The position numbers and the translations under genes are program-made. From Paracoccus chinensis (GTDB lineage: Bacteria; Pseudomonadota; Alphaproteobacteria; Rhodobacterales; Rhodobacteraceae), in NCBI RefSeq assembly GCF_900102885.1, contig NZ_FNGE01000007.1, positions 62,001 through 126,000 on the forward strand: a DNA stretch of 64,000 nucleotides, read 5' to 3'. Position 1 is the stretch's first letter, and the number at the start of each line of letters is the position of its first letter. This document shows positions 6,980 to 16,296 of this stretch, piece by piece. The notes beneath the pieces were generated by a model. It saw only the letters and a list, made by a program, of their open reading frames with translations. It searched no databases and was not told the origin of the DNA.

Positions 6980-9685
6980 TTACACCAGTCGCCCGTGGCA
7001 GTTCTTGAACCGCTCGCCCGAACCGCAGGGGCACGGGTCGTTGCGCGAAGGGTTGCCCCAGGTGGTCGGGTCGTTCTCGACAAAGCCGGGAGCATGGGCA
7101 GAAGCCTCGCCGCCCTCGGCCCCCTCATGCTGCGGGCGCGCGGCGGCGGCCTGCGCGGCAAGCTGGGCCTGGTACTGGCGCATCATCTGCTCGCGTTCGG
7201 CATCCGTCAGCGGGCGGATGCGGGCGAGGTTCTGCGTGACCTCGCCGCGCAGCCCTTCCAGCAGGTTCTCGAACAGCTGGAAGGCCTCGGTCTTGTATTC
7301 CGACAGCGGGTCGCGCTGGGCATAGCCGCGGAAGCCCACGACCGAGCGCAGGTGTTCGAGCGTCACCAGATGCTCGCGCCACTTGCCGTCGATCTGCTGC
7401 AGCAGGACCTGCTTTTCGATCTGGGCCATCTGCTCGGGGCCGAACTGCTCGGCCTTCTGGGCCATGTAGCCGTCGGTCGCCTCTCGGATGCGCTCGGCCA
7501 CGGTCCCACGGTCAACACCGTCCTCGGCCGCCCAGTCGGCGATGGGCAGGTCCATGTTCAAACGCTCGACCACCGCGGCCTTGAAGCCTGCGGTATCCCA
7601 CTGCTCGGGGTAGGAGCGCTCGGGCATGAACTCGTCCACGAGGTCGTCGATCACCTGATGGCGCATGTCGGCCACGATGTCGCTGACGTCTTCGGATTCC
7701 ATGATCTCGCGGCGCTGCGAAAAGATCGCCTTGCGCTGGTCGTTCATCACGTCGTCGAACTTGAGCAGCTGCTTGCGGATGTCGAAGTTGCGCCCCTCGA
7801 CCTTGGCCTGCGCGCGTTCCAGCGACTTGTTCACCCAAGGGTGGACGATGGCCTCGCCTTCCTTCATGCCGAGGGTGGACAGGACCTTGTCCAGACGCTC
7901 GGACCCGAAGATCCGCATCAGGTCGTCCTCAAGCGACAGGAAGAACAGCGAGCGGCCGGGGTCGCCTTGGCGGCCCGAGCGTCCACGCAGCTGGTTGTCG
8001 ATCCGACGGCTTTCGTGGCGTTCCGTCGCCAGGACGAACAGCCCGCCCGCGTTCAGGACGGCCAGCTTGTCGGCGGCGTGCTCGGCCTCGATCCGGGCGC
8101 GCAGCTCGTCGGGGTTGGCCTGCGGGTTCGCAGCCAGCGCCTGCAGCACCTTCATTTCCACATTGCCGCCAAGCTGGATGTCGGTGCCGCGGCCGGCCAT
8201 GTTGGTGGCGATGGTGACGGCGCCGGGCTTGCCGGCCTCGGCCACGATATAGGCCTCCTGCTCGTGCTGGCGGGCGTTCAGGACATTGTGGGGAATGCCC
8301 TCGCGCTTGAGCATCTCGGACAGCATCTCGGACTTCTCGATCGAGGTCGTGCCGACCAGCAGCGGCTGGTCCTTGGCGTGCGCCTCCTTGATCGCCTCGA
8401 TCACGGCTGCGTATTTCTCGGTCGCGGTGCGATAAACGCGGTCGTGTTCATCGACGCGCTGGATCGGGCGGTTGGTCGGAACCTCGACCACCCCGAGCTT
8501 GTAGATCTCGGCGAATTCCTCGGCCTCGGTGGCGGCCGTGCCGGTCATGCCGGACAGCTTCTCGTAAAGGCGGAAGTAGTTCTGGAACGTCACGCTGGCG
8601 AGGGTCACGTTCTCGGGCTGGATGTCCACGCCCTCCTTCGCCTCGATCGCCTGGTGCAGGCCGTCGGACAGGCGGCGGCCGGCCATCATCCGGCCGGTGA
8701 ACTCGTCGATCAGCACGACCTCGCCGTCCTTGACGACATAGTTCTGGTCGCGGCGGAACAGCTTGTGGGCGCGCAGCGCCTGGTTCGCGTGATGGACGAC
8801 CGTGGTCGATTCGGGGTCGTAGAGCGTCTGGTTCGGCGGCAGGACGCCTGCTTCCTGCAGGCGCTTTTCCAGGAACTCGTTGCCGTCCTCGGTGAAGGTG
8901 GCGTTCCGGGTCTTCTCGTCGATCTTGTAGTGATCCTCGGTCAGTTCGGGGATGAACTGGTTCAGGGTCTTGTAAAGCTCGCTGCGGTCCTGCGACGGGC
9001 CCGAGATGATCAGCGGCGTCCGCGCTTCGTCGATCAGGATCGAGTCGACCTCGTCCACGATGGCAAAGTAATGGCCGCGCTGGGTCATTTCCTCGATCGA
9101 GCCCTTCATGTTGTCGCGAAGGTAGTCGAAGCCCAGCTCGTTGTTGGTGGCATAGGTCACGTCGGCGCGGTAGGCGTCCCGCTTTTCCTGATCGCCCTGA
9201 AAGGGATAAACAACGCCCGTCGTCATCCCGAGCTGGGCGAAGACCTTGCCCATCCACTCGGCGTCGCGCTTGGCAAGGTAGTCGTTGACGGTGACGACGT
9301 GGACGCCCTTGCCGGTCAGCGCGTTCAGATAGGCGGGGAAGGTCGCGACCAGCGTCTTGCCCTCGCCCGTCTTCATCTCGGCGATATTGCCCTGGTGCAG
9401 GAAGATGCCGCCCATCAACTGGGTGTCGAAGGCGCGCAGGCCCAGGGCGCGGCGGGCACCTTCGCGGCAGTTGGCGAAGGCCTCGGGCAGCAGGCGGTCC
9501 AGATCCTCGCCCGCCTGGGCGCGGCCCTGCAGCTCGCGCGTCTTGCCGATCAGGTCGGCGTCCGACATCGCCTGGAACTGCGGTTCCAGCGCATTGATCT
9601 GCTGAACCAGCGGCCTTACCGATTTCACCTTGCGGTCGTTGGGAGTGCCGAAGATCGACTTTGCCAGATTTCCGATGCCGAGCAT
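6980..9685 (-). CDS. secA: Preprotein translocase ATPase SecA
   Basis: Motor ATPase that drives unfolded preproteins through SecYEG. The 901 residues show Walker A MKTGEGKT (104-111), [16 protein letters not shown], the Walker B region [15 protein letters not shown] (near 209-223), the [10 protein letters not shown] and [11 protein letters not shown] helicase motifs, and a C-terminal zinc-binding SEC-C motif [14 protein letters not shown] before the final residues. Length and all catalytic motifs are intact. It is read leftward as a single gene, divergent from the parvulin gene about 200 bp away. Confidence 0.98.
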   Translation of the reverse strand: MLGIGNLAKSIFGTPNDRKVKSVRPLVQQINALEPQFQAMSDADLIGKTRELQGRAQAGEDLDRLLPEAFANCREGARRALGLRAFDTQLMGGIFLHQGNIAEMKTGEGKTLVATFPAYLNALTGKGVHVVTVNDYLAKRDAEWMGKVFAQLGMTTGVVYPFQGDQEKRDAYRADVTYATNNELGFDYLRDNMKGSIEEMTQRGHYFAIVDEVDSILIDEARTPLIISGPSQDRSELYKTLNQFIPELTEDHYKIDEKTRNATFTEDGNEFLEKRLQEAGVLPPNQTLYDPESTTVVHHANQALRAHKLFRRDQNYVVKDGEVVLIDEFTGRMMAGRRLSDGLHQAIEAKEGVDIQPENVTLASVTFQNYFRLYEKLSGMTGTAATEAEEFAEIYKLGVVEVPTNRPIQRVDEHDRVYRTATEKYAAVIEAIKEAHAKDQPLLVGTTSIEKSEMLSEMLKREGIPHNVLNARQHEQEAYIVAEAGKPGAVTIATNMAGRGTDIQLGGNVEMKVLQALAANPQANPDELRARIEAEHAADKLAVLNAGGLFVLATERHESRRIDNQLRGRSGRQGDPGRSLFFLSLEDDLMRIFGSERLDKVLSTLGMKEGEAIVHPWVNKSLERAQAKVEGRNFDIRKQLLKFDDVMNDQRKAIFSQRREIMESEDVSDIVADMRHQVIDDLVDEFMPERSYPEQWDTAGFKAAVVERLNMDLPIADWAAEDGVDRGTVAERIREATDGYMAQKAEQFGPEQMAQIEKQVLLQQIDGKWREHLVTLEHLRSVVGFRGYAQRDPLSEYKTEAFQLFENLLEGLRGEVTQNLARIRPLTDAEREQMMRQYQAQLAAQAAAARPQHEGAEGGEASAHAPGFVENDPTTWGNPSRNDPCPCGSGERFKNCHGRLV

Positions 9686-9884
9686 GGTGTCCTGTCAGGT
9701 TTGGCGCGGCAGGCTTGACACCCACTTGCCCCGACCGACGGCCTTGCCCTATCACGAGGCCGGAAAATCGGCGGCGGGCGCGCATTTTCGGTTGCGCCGG
9801 ATGTAGGCCCCGCCCGCCCTACTGTCAACGCCGACGCCCCGGCCGGGATGGCCGCAAGGCGGACCTTCAAAGGACTTCCGTGCC

Positions 9885-10802
9885 ATGCTGAAATCTCTTC
9901 CCGCCCTGCTGGCCACCGCCGCGCTGATGACGCAACCCGTGCTGGCGCAGACCGCGCCCGAGACGCCCGCTCCGGCCGAGGCGCCCGCCCAGGCCACCCC
10001 GCCCGCGACGGCCGAAGCCGCCGGCGCCCCCAGCGCCGACACCGTGGTCGCCACCGTGAACGGCGAGGCGATCACGCTCGGTCAGATGATCGCGATGAAG
10101 GAGGGTCTGCACGCCGGCTCCGTCCAGGGGCTGCCCGATGCCGCCCTGTGGGACCTGATGCTGGACCAGATGATCCGCCAGACCGCCGTGGCCCAGGTCG
10201 CGGCCCAGTCGCCCACCAAGCGCGACAAGGCCTTCCTGGAAAACGAGCGCCGCGGTTATCAATACGCCTCGGTGCTGGAGCGCGTGGCCGCGCCCGAGCC
10301 GACCGACGAGGAGCTGCGCGCCGTTTATGACGCCGCCTTCGGCCAGCAGACCGAGCCCAAGACGGAATACAACGCCGCCCATATCCTTGTCGCGACCGAG
10401 GAAGAGGCCAGGGCCATCGCCGACGAACTCGCCAAGGGCGCGGACTTCGGCACGCTTGCCGAAGAGCGGTCGACCGACAACAGCTCGGCCAACAAGGGCG
10501 ACCTGGGCTGGTTCACCGCCGACAGGATGGTCGAACCCTTCGCCAAGGCCGTCGAGGCGCTGGAAAAGGGCCAGGTTTCCGCCCCCGTCCAGTCGCAGTT
10601 CGGCTGGCATGTCATCAAGCTGAACGACGAGCGCACCCAGACCCCGCCCGAGTTCGAGGCCGTGCGCGAGCAGCTTGCCACCGAGGTCCGCCGCAACAAG
10701 GTCGAGGCCGAGATCCAGAGCCGGGTCGATGCCGCCGCCGTCGAGAAGACCCAAGGGCTCGACGCCGCGCTGCTGAACCGCTCCGAACTGCTGGACAACT
10801 GA
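9885..10802 (+). CDS. Periplasmic parvulin-type peptidyl-prolyl isomerase
   Basis: Folding catalyst for exported proteins (PrsA/SurA-like). A signal peptide ends near residue 22 (MTQPVLAQ), followed by an Ala/Pro/Glu-rich linker. A SurA-type N-region contains GEAITLGQMIAM and LWDLMLDQMIRQ. The rotamase domain spans about 160-255 with AAHILVATEEEARAIADEL, DLGWFTADRMVEPF and FGWHVIKLNDER. Total 305 residues. It is followed by argJ after two bases; the association is probably only transcriptional. Divergent placement from secA is suggestive of envelope-export context. Confidence 0.9.
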   Translation: MLKSLPALLATAALMTQPVLAQTAPETPAPAEAPAQATPPATAEAAGAPSADTVVATVNGEAITLGQMIAMKEGLHAGSVQGLPDAALWDLMLDQMIRQTAVAQVAAQSPTKRDKAFLENERRGYQYASVLERVAAPEPTDEELRAVYDAAFGQQTEPKTEYNAAHILVATEEEARAIADELAKGADFGTLAEERSTDNSSANKGDLGWFTADRMVEPFAKAVEALEKGQVSAPVQSQFGWHVIKLNDERTQTPPEFEAVREQLATEVRRNKVEAEIQSRVDAAAVEKTQGLDAALLNRSELLDN

Positions 10803-10804
10803 TC

Positions 10805-12136
10805 ATGGCCAAGGACAAGGACGACGCCGAAAAGGCCGCGAAGAAGGCGGCCAAGAAGGCGAAGAAGGCCGAGAAGAAGGCCCAGGCCGCCAAGGAGGTG
10901 CTTGTCTCGCCCCTGGCGCCCGAGCGCTTCCCCGACCTGCCGGTCATCAAGGGCGTCCGCTTCGCCGCCGGCTCGGCGGGCATCAAGTACCAGGACCGCA
11001 CCGACGTGACCCTGATCAGCCTGCCGCCGGGCACGGCCATCGCGGGGGCTTTCACGCGGTCCTCGACCCGGGCGGCCAGCATCCTGGACTGCCAGGAAAA
11101 ACTGACCGGCACGCAGGACACCGACGGGGGTGCCGCGATCATCGTGAACTCGGGCAACGCCAACGCCTTCACGGGCGCCGAGGGCCAGCGCGCGGTGGAT
11201 GCGGTGACGGATGCGGTCGCGCAGGCGCTGGGGGTTCCGGCGCGGCGCGTCTTCTCCTCCTCGACCGGCGTGATCGGCGAGCCCCTGCCCGCGCAGAAGA
11301 TCACCGCGGTCGTGGACGAGCTTGCCGGCTCGCTGGACGAAAAGGGCATCGCCGCGGCGGCCCGCGCGATCATGACGACCGACACCTTCCCCAAGGGCGC
11401 GGGCGCCACGATCGAGGTCGGCGGCGGCACGATCCGCATCGCGGGGATCGCCAAGGGCTCGGGCATGATCGCGCCCGACATGGCGACGATGCTGGTCTAC
11501 ATCTTCACCGACGCGAAGGTGGAACCCCTTCTGCTGCAGCGGATCCTGTCCTCGCAGATGGACGAGACCTTCAACGCCATCACGGTGGACAGCGACACCT
11601 CGACCTCGGACGCGCTGATCCTGGCCGCCACGGGCCGGTCGGACGCACCGGCGATCACCGACCTGCGCAGCAAGGCCACGCGCCAGTTCACCCAGACGCT
11701 GCGCGGCGTGATGCTGGACCTGGCCCAGCAGGTCGTCCGCGACGGCGAGGGCGCGACCAAGTTCGTCGAGGTGCAGGTGACGGGCGCGGCCAGCGACGGT
11801 GACGCCCACAAGGTTGCCATGTCCATCGCCAACAGCCCGCTGGTCAAGACGGCCATCGCGGGCGAGGACGCCAACTGGGGCCGCGTCGTGGCCGCCGTGG
11901 GCAAGTCCGGGGCCTTGGCCGACCGCGACCGGCTGTCGATCCGCTTCGGTGACATGGTGCTGGCCGAGAACGGCTGGCGCGCGCCGGGCTATGACGAGGC
12001 CGCCGCCAGCGCCTACATGAAGGGCGACCGCCTGGTGATCGGCGTGGACCTGGGGATGGGGCGCGGCAAGCGCACCGTTTGGACCTGCGACCTGACGCAT
12101 CGCTACATCGACATCAACGCCGACTATCGGTCGTAA
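10805..12136 (+). CDS. argJ: Bifunctional ornithine/glutamate N-acetyltransferase ArgJ
   Basis: Transfers the acetyl group from N-acetylornithine to glutamate (and may use acetyl-CoA) in arginine synthesis. It is an Ntn-type enzyme that self-cleaves at an Ala-Thr bond. The cleavage motif GMIAPDMATML is present with the expected nucleophile at Thr228, plus TTDTFPKGA and VNSGNANAFTG. The 443 residues include an unusual N-terminal extension (residues 2-30) composed almost only of Ala, Lys, Glu and Asp. The ATG two bases after the isomerase gene is the natural start; no alternative in-frame start lies near the conserved VSPLAPERFP. Confidence 0.93.
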   Translation: MAKDKDDAEKAAKKAAKKAKKAEKKAQAAKEVLVSPLAPERFPDLPVIKGVRFAAGSAGIKYQDRTDVTLISLPPGTAIAGAFTRSSTRAASILDCQEKLTGTQDTDGGAAIIVNSGNANAFTGAEGQRAVDAVTDAVAQALGVPARRVFSSSTGVIGEPLPAQKITAVVDELAGSLDEKGIAAAARAIMTTDTFPKGAGATIEVGGGTIRIAGIAKGSGMIAPDMATMLVYIFTDAKVEPLLLQRILSSQMDETFNAITVDSDTSTSDALILAATGRSDAPAITDLRSKATRQFTQTLRGVMLDLAQQVVRDGEGATKFVEVQVTGAASDGDAHKVAMSIANSPLVKTAIAGEDANWGRVVAAVGKSGALADRDRLSIRFGDMVLAENGWRAPGYDEAAASAYMKGDRLVIGVDLGMGRGKRTVWTCDLTHRYIDINADYRS

Positions 12137-12143
12137 GGCCGAA

Positions 12144-12197
12144 CCGGGGGCTTCGCGCCCCCGGAACCCCCGCGGGATATTTATGACGAAGAAGAAC
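12144..12197 (+). repeat. Dispersed hairpin-plus-tail repeat, copy A
   Basis: A GC hairpin (CCGGGGGC, loop TTCGC, GCCCCCGG at 12144-12164) is followed by CCCCCGCGGGATATTT and a purine tail GACGAAGAAGAA. Three more copies with the same order of elements occur at 24.79, 29.27 and 32.20 kb. Here it lies just after argJ and could terminate its transcript. The tail runs into the apparent 5' end of mutT. Confidence 0.7.
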
Positions 12198-12215
12198 GAG
12201 GAGGCTGTACGTGTC

Positions 12216-12605
12216 GTGCTGGTCGCGGCCGTGGCCCTGATCGACGCGGATGGTCGGGTCCTGCTGGCACGCCGACCGGCGGGCAAGGAAATGGCGGGCT
12301 TGTGGGAGTTTCCGGGCGGCAAGGTCGATCCCGGAGAGACGCCCGAAGCGGCCCTGATCCGCGAGTTGGACGAAGAGCTGGGCATCGAGACCTGGAACTC
12401 CTGCCTTGCGCCGCTGACCTTCGCCAGCCACGCCTATGACAGCTTCCACCTGCTGATGCCGCTTTACGCCTGCCGCCGCTGGCAGGGCACGCCGCGGCCG
12501 CGCGAGGGGCAGGAACTCGCCTGGGTTCGCGCGTCGGACCTGGCGCGCTATCCCATGCCTCCTGCAGATCTTCCGCTGGTCCCGATCCTGCGGGATTGGC
12601 TGTGA
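12216..12605 (+). CDS. mutT: MutT-type Nudix hydrolase (8-oxo-dGTP diphosphatase)
   Basis: Cleans oxidised nucleotides from the pool. The Nudix box is complete: GGKVDPGETPEAALIRELDEEL, followed by GIE. I use the GTG giving MVLVAAVALID, because it matches the usual MutT N-terminus and lies eleven bases after a GAGGAGG ribosome binding site, giving 129 residues. An ATG 33 bases upstream (position 12183) is in frame but lies inside the tail of a dispersed repeat and has no Shine-Dalgarno sequence. Alternatives for substrate within the Nudix family cannot be excluded. Confidence 0.85.
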   Translation: MLVAAVALIDADGRVLLARRPAGKEMAGLWEFPGGKVDPGETPEAALIRELDEELGIETWNSCLAPLTFASHAYDSFHLLMPLYACRRWQGTPRPREGQELAWVRASDLARYPMPPADLPLVPILRDWL

Positions 12606-12606
12606 C

Positions 12607-12624
12607 TTGAGACCATGGTCTCAA
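12607..12624. promoter_or_regulatory. 18-bp perfect palindrome after mutT
   Basis: TTGAGACCATGGTCTCAA is perfectly symmetric and begins two bases after the mutT stop, upstream of an AT-rich promoter-like stretch and the 42-residue ORF. It could be an operator for that ORF or a small hairpin at the mutT 3' end. No T-tract follows. Confidence 0.45.
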
Positions 12625-12758
12625 ACGACTGTGGCGCCGTTGCGTCACTTAGCCGTTACACTGGCGTCTCCTGACTGGAACGCTAACTTTTTATAAACCA
12701 TTTACAAGGAACCTGACGGAACCTCGAGTCAGGGCGGATTTCCGGAGGGGAAAAGAAG

Positions 12759-12887
12759 ATGATTCGGACGATCACCGTGGGTAGCTGCATCTCTGTTCAA
12801 GGCATGTTCGAACGGGATCTGGGAAATGGCCAGATCGCTGTCCGCGTGGGCGAGCAGACCTATGTCGGAAAGCCGGTGGCACGCTGA
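12759..12887 (+). CDS. 42-residue conserved-looking small protein, function unknown
   Basis: ATG with a GGAGGGG ribosome binding site about eight bases upstream opens a 42-residue frame beginning MIRTITVGSC and ending VGKPVAR. The sequence has alternating hydrophobics (ITVGSCISVQG, GQIAVRVGEQTYVGKPV) suggesting a small beta-barrel or beta-sheet fold; a single cysteine is at residue 10. It has an AT-rich upstream region (ACTTTTTATAAACC and TTTACAAGG) and its own strong terminator 45 bases downstream, so it looks like an independent transcript. I do not recognise a named family. Confidence 0.65.
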   Translation: MIRTITVGSCISVQGMFERDLGNGQIAVRVGEQTYVGKPVAR

Positions 12888-12931
12888 GAAATCGGCAGCC
12901 TGGTCATCCGGGCAGCAGACGAAGGATGAGA

Positions 12932-12964
12932 AAGGCCGGGCAGCTTGCCCGGCCTTCCTTTTTT
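12932..12964 (+). terminator. Rho-independent terminator of the 42-residue ORF
   Basis: An 11-bp perfect stem AAGGCCGGGCA/TGCCCGGCCTT with a three-base GCT loop is followed by CC and six T residues. It is the clearest intrinsic terminator in the window and ends the short rightward transcription unit. Confidence 0.9.
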
Positions 12965-13056
12965 CCTGGCTGCCTTCAACTTGCAGCAGGCCCGCCCCTA
13001 GTCGGACCAAGCACGCGGCAGGGCCCCTCCCCTCGCCACCTCAGCCCTTGGCAAAG

Positions 13057-13084
13057 AAAAACAGCGCGCCCCAAGGGGACGCGC
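13057..13084 (-). terminator. Intrinsic terminator of the rimP-nusA-infB operon
   Basis: On the leftward strand the stem GCGCG-T-CCCC, loop TT, GGGG-CGCGC (one bulged base) is followed shortly by a run of five T residues. It lies 25-50 bases past the infB stop, the expected place for the operon end. Confidence 0.8.
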
Positions 13085-13108
13085 CGTTCCTGATTTCGGA
13101 AGGTCCGC

Positions 13109-15652
13109 TTACAGCCGGCGTTCGACCTCTTCGCGCTCGAAGATCTCGATGATGTCGCCCTTGCGGATGTCGTCGTAGTTCTCGAAGGCCATGCCGCATT
13201 CCTGGCCCGACTGCACTTCCTTGACCTCGTCCTTGAAGCGCTTGAGCGTCTTGAGCGTGCCCTCGTGGATGACGACGTTGTCGCGCAGCAGGCGCACGCC
13301 CGCCGAACGGCGCGCCACGCCCTCGGTGACAAGGCAGCCCGCGACATTGCCGACGCCGGTGACACGGAAGACTTCCTTGATCTCGGCATAACCGATGAAG
13401 TTCTCGCGCACTTCGGCCGACAGCAGGCCCGAGGCCGCTGCCTTGATGTCGTCGATCAGGTCGTAGATGATCGAGTAATAGCGGATCTCGACGCCCTTCT
13501 GGTTCGCGGCATTCCGCGCCGGAGCATTCGCCCGGACGTTGAAGCCGATCACCGGCGCCTTGGACGCCTCGGCCAGGCCCACGTCGGATTCGGTGATCGC
13601 CCCTACGCCGTAATGCAGGACCCGGACGCGCACCTCCTCATTGCCGACCTTTTCCAGCGCCTGGACGATGGCCTCGGCGGAACCCTGCACGTCGGCCTTC
13701 ACCACCACCGGCAGCTCGGCCACGCTTTCGTCCGCCTTGGCCTTGGCCATCAGCTCCTGCAGCGTGGTCGCGGCACCGGCGGCGGCGCGCTTGTCCTTGG
13801 CCGCCTGGATGCGGTAGTCGGCGATCTCGCGGGCCTGAGCCTCGGTCTCGACGACGTTGAGGACGTCGCCCGCCTCGGGCGTGCCGTTGATGCCCAGCAC
13901 CTCGACTGGAACCGAAGGACCGGCCTCGGTCACGCGCTCGCCCTTGTCGTTGATCAGCGCCCGGACCTTGCCCCACTGCTCGCCGACGACGAAGATGTCG
14001 CCCTGCTTCAGCGTGCCGTTCTGGACCAGCACCGTCGCGACGGGGCCGCGGCCCACGTCCAGCTTGGCTTCGATCACCGCACCCAGCGCCGCCCGGTTCG
14101 GGTTGGCGCGCAGTTCCAAGATCTCGGCCTGCAGCGCGATGGCTTCCAGCAGCTGGTCGATCCCCTGCCCGGTATGGGCCGAAACCTCGACATCCTGCAC
14201 GTCGCCCGACATCGCCTCGACCACGACCTCGTGCTGCAGCAGGTCCGTGCGGACCTTCTGCGGGTTGGCCGTGGGCTTGTCGATCTTGTTGATCGCCACG
14301 ATCATCGGGACGCCCGCCGCCTTGGCGTGGTTGATGGCCTCGACCGTCTGCGGCATCACCGCGTCATCGGCGGCCACCACCAGCACCACGATATCGGTCA
14401 CGTTCGCGCCGCGCGCCCGCATGGACGTGAAGGCGGCGTGACCGGGCGTGTCGAGGAAGGACAGCAGCGCACCCGATTCCGTCGTCACCTGGTAGGCGCC
14501 GATATGCTGGGTGATGCCGCCGGCTTCGCCTGCAACGACATTCGCCTGCCGGATGAGGTCCAGCAGCGAGGTCTTGCCGTGGTCGACGTGACCCATGATC
14601 GTGACGATCGGCGGACGCGCCTGCAGATCCTCGGCCTTGTCCTCGACGGTCTGGATGACCTGCTCGACATCCGCGTCCGACACGCGGACGGCACGGTGAC
14701 CGAATTCCTCGATCACCAGTTCGGCGGTGTCGGCGTCGATGGTCTGGTTGGCCGTGACCATCATGCCCATCTTCATCAGCGACTTGATGACGTCGGCCGC
14801 GCGTTCCGCCATGCGGTTCGCCAGTTCGCTGACCACAATGGTTTCCGGCAGCTGCACGTCGCGCACCTGCTTTTCGGCACGCTGCATCTGGCCCATTGCC
14901 TTGGCGCGGGCCTTTTCCTGCTTGCGCTTCATCGCAGCAAGGCTGCGCTGACGCCCGCCCTCGCCCCCGGCAAGAGCCTGGGTCAGCGAGAGGCGGCCCG
15001 TGCGGCGGCTTTCCTCGGCCTTGGCCTTGGCCTTGGCATCGCTGTCGCCGCCTGTGTCGCGGCGGTCGCGGTCGGTGCGGCGGGGACCCGCGGCCACGCC
15101 CGGCTTTTCGGCGCGCGCGGCGGCAGCCTCGGCCGCGGCGCGGTCGGGGGCGGCGGTGCGCTCGGCAGGCTTGGCGGTGACCTCGGCCTTCTTCTGGGCG
15201 CGCAACTCGGCTTCACGCAGCTTGCGGGCATCCTCTTCAGCCTTCAGCCGCAGGGCTTCCTCGCGCTCGCGCTCCTCGCGCTCCTTCGCCTCGATCTCGG
15301 CGCGGCGGCGCTCGCGTTCTTCCTCGCGGGCCTTTTCCTCGGCGGCGCGGCGCGCGTTGTCCTCGGCCTCGCGCGCCTTGGCGGCGGCAAGGGCCTTGAG
15401 GCGGCGCTCCATTTCGGCTTCGGTGATCCCGGCCGGGCGCTTGGACGGATCCGAGGCCACGGACGCAGGCGAGTTCGGCCGCAGCGCCGGGTTCGGGCCC
15501 GTCGCCGGCTTGGGCGTCACGACGCGCTTGCGCTTGGTCTCGACCACCACGTTATGCGTACGCCCGTGGCTGAAGCTCTGCTTCACCTGGCCGGACCGCC
15601 CGCCCGTGCCGCCGCCCAGACCCAGGGGCTTCTTTCCGTCTCTATCGTTCAT
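13109..15652 (-). CDS. infB: Translation initiation factor IF-2
   Basis: GTPase that places initiator tRNA on the 30S subunit. The 847 residues comprise a long charged N-terminal region (Lys/Arg/Glu/Ala-rich helix at about 75-260), an IF2_N segment, then the G domain with G1 GHVDHGKT (354-361), the switch-[10 protein letters not shown] and NKID, followed by beta-barrel and C-terminal domains ending in [15 protein letters not shown]. The start overlaps the end of the ylxR-type gene by eleven bases. Last gene of the rimP-nusA-ylxR-infB operon. Confidence 0.97.
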   Translation of the reverse strand: MNDRDGKKPLGLGGGTGGRSGQVKQSFSHGRTHNVVVETKRKRVVTPKPATGPNPALRPNSPASVASDPSKRPAGITEAEMERRLKALAAAKAREAEDNARRAAEEKAREEERERRRAEIEAKEREEREREEALRLKAEEDARKLREAELRAQKKAEVTAKPAERTAAPDRAAAEAAAARAEKPGVAAGPRRTDRDRRDTGGDSDAKAKAKAEESRRTGRLSLTQALAGGEGGRQRSLAAMKRKQEKARAKAMGQMQRAEKQVRDVQLPETIVVSELANRMAERAADVIKSLMKMGMMVTANQTIDADTAELVIEEFGHRAVRVSDADVEQVIQTVEDKAEDLQARPPIVTIMGHVDHGKTSLLDLIRQANVVAGEAGGITQHIGAYQVTTESGALLSFLDTPGHAAFTSMRARGANVTDIVVLVVAADDAVMPQTVEAINHAKAAGVPMIVAINKIDKPTANPQKVRTDLLQHEVVVEAMSGDVQDVEVSAHTGQGIDQLLEAIALQAEILELRANPNRAALGAVIEAKLDVGRGPVATVLVQNGTLKQGDIFVVGEQWGKVRALINDKGERVTEAGPSVPVEVLGINGTPEAGDVLNVVETEAQAREIADYRIQAAKDKRAAAGAATTLQELMAKAKADESVAELPVVVKADVQGSAEAIVQALEKVGNEEVRVRVLHYGVGAITESDVGLAEASKAPVIGFNVRANAPARNAANQKGVEIRYYSIIYDLIDDIKAAASGLLSAEVRENFIGYAEIKEVFRVTGVGNVAGCLVTEGVARRSAGVRLLRDNVVIHEGTLKTLKRFKDEVKEVQSGQECGMAFENYDDIRKGDIIEIFEREEVERRL

Positions 15653-16280
15653 CCGCTCTCGAATCCTTCCCGGCAGCCGAACTGCCGATATGCCCGCGCA
15701 GACCGTTCAGTCTGCTGGCGTCCCTGATCACCTTGTCGGTCAGGCCCCCCGGCGCGAGCGCGCTGTGTATGACATGATCGCGCCCAAAAGCCAAACCCAA
15801 TTCCGATGCCGTGAGGCACCCGAACCAGCGGCCGCCGGTCGGCGTCCACAGCTTGCCCTTTCCCCGGTCCGAGCCGTCGCTGGCCTGGAACAGCACCTTC
15901 GCCTTCCCGTCGGCCAGCCAGCCCTTGACCTTCTCGAATCCCGCCACTGCGTCGCCGGCCTTGCGGGACAGCGAGATCAACTCGACCACCCGACGCGCCA
16001 GCGCCGCTTCGATCCCGTCCACGAGATCCGGCTCTGCCCTTACATGGGACTTCGCGCCGCGGGAAAACAGCCCCTTGTCGGCAGCTTTTTGCAAGGCAGG
16101 CCTGTCCGCCGTGACCCAGAAGCCCCGGCCCGGCAGTTTCTCGGCAAGATCGGGCACGACCGTGCCGTCCGGCCCCGCGACAAAGCGGATCAGCCCGGCC
16201 TTGGGCCCCACCTCGCCCGTGACAAGGCAGCGCCGTTCCGGCGCCGCCTCGCGGTCCTTTTCACGACCCCCGCGCGTCAA
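15642..16280 (-). CDS. YlxR-type RNA-binding protein fused to an L7Ae-like domain
   Basis: Small RNA-binding protein found between nusA and infB. The N-terminal YlxR domain (about 12-75) has the signature [20 protein letters not shown] and [12 protein letters not shown]. The C-terminal half (about 90-140) resembles an L7Ae/YlxQ fold: [22 protein letters not shown]. In Gram-positive bacteria these are separate genes; the fused 212-residue form is usual in alphaproteobacteria. The exact RNA partner is not known. Confidence 0.88.
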   Translation of the reverse strand: MTRGGREKDREAAPERRCLVTGEVGPKAGLIRFVAGPDGTVVPDLAEKLPGRGFWVTADRPALQKAADKGLFSRGAKSHVRAEPDLVDGIEAALARRVVELISLSRKAGDAVAGFEKVKGWLADGKAKVLFQASDGSDRGKGKLWTPTGGRWFGCLTASELGLAFGRDHVIHSALAPGGLTDKVIRDASRLNGLRGHIGSSAAGKDSRADER

Positions 16281-16296
16281 GCGGCACTCCGGGGCG

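Noticed and set aside
6995..9718. A 907-codon rightward open frame opposite secA
   Set aside because: It mirrors secA codon positions; third-position GC bias of a real gene leaves antisense frames open. Its composition is His/Val/Leu/Gly-rich without any domain, while secA has complete motifs.
13265..15727. An 820-codon rightward open frame opposite infB
   Set aside because: Antisense shadow of the IF-2 gene; composition rich in Asp, His, Arg and Gly with no motif.
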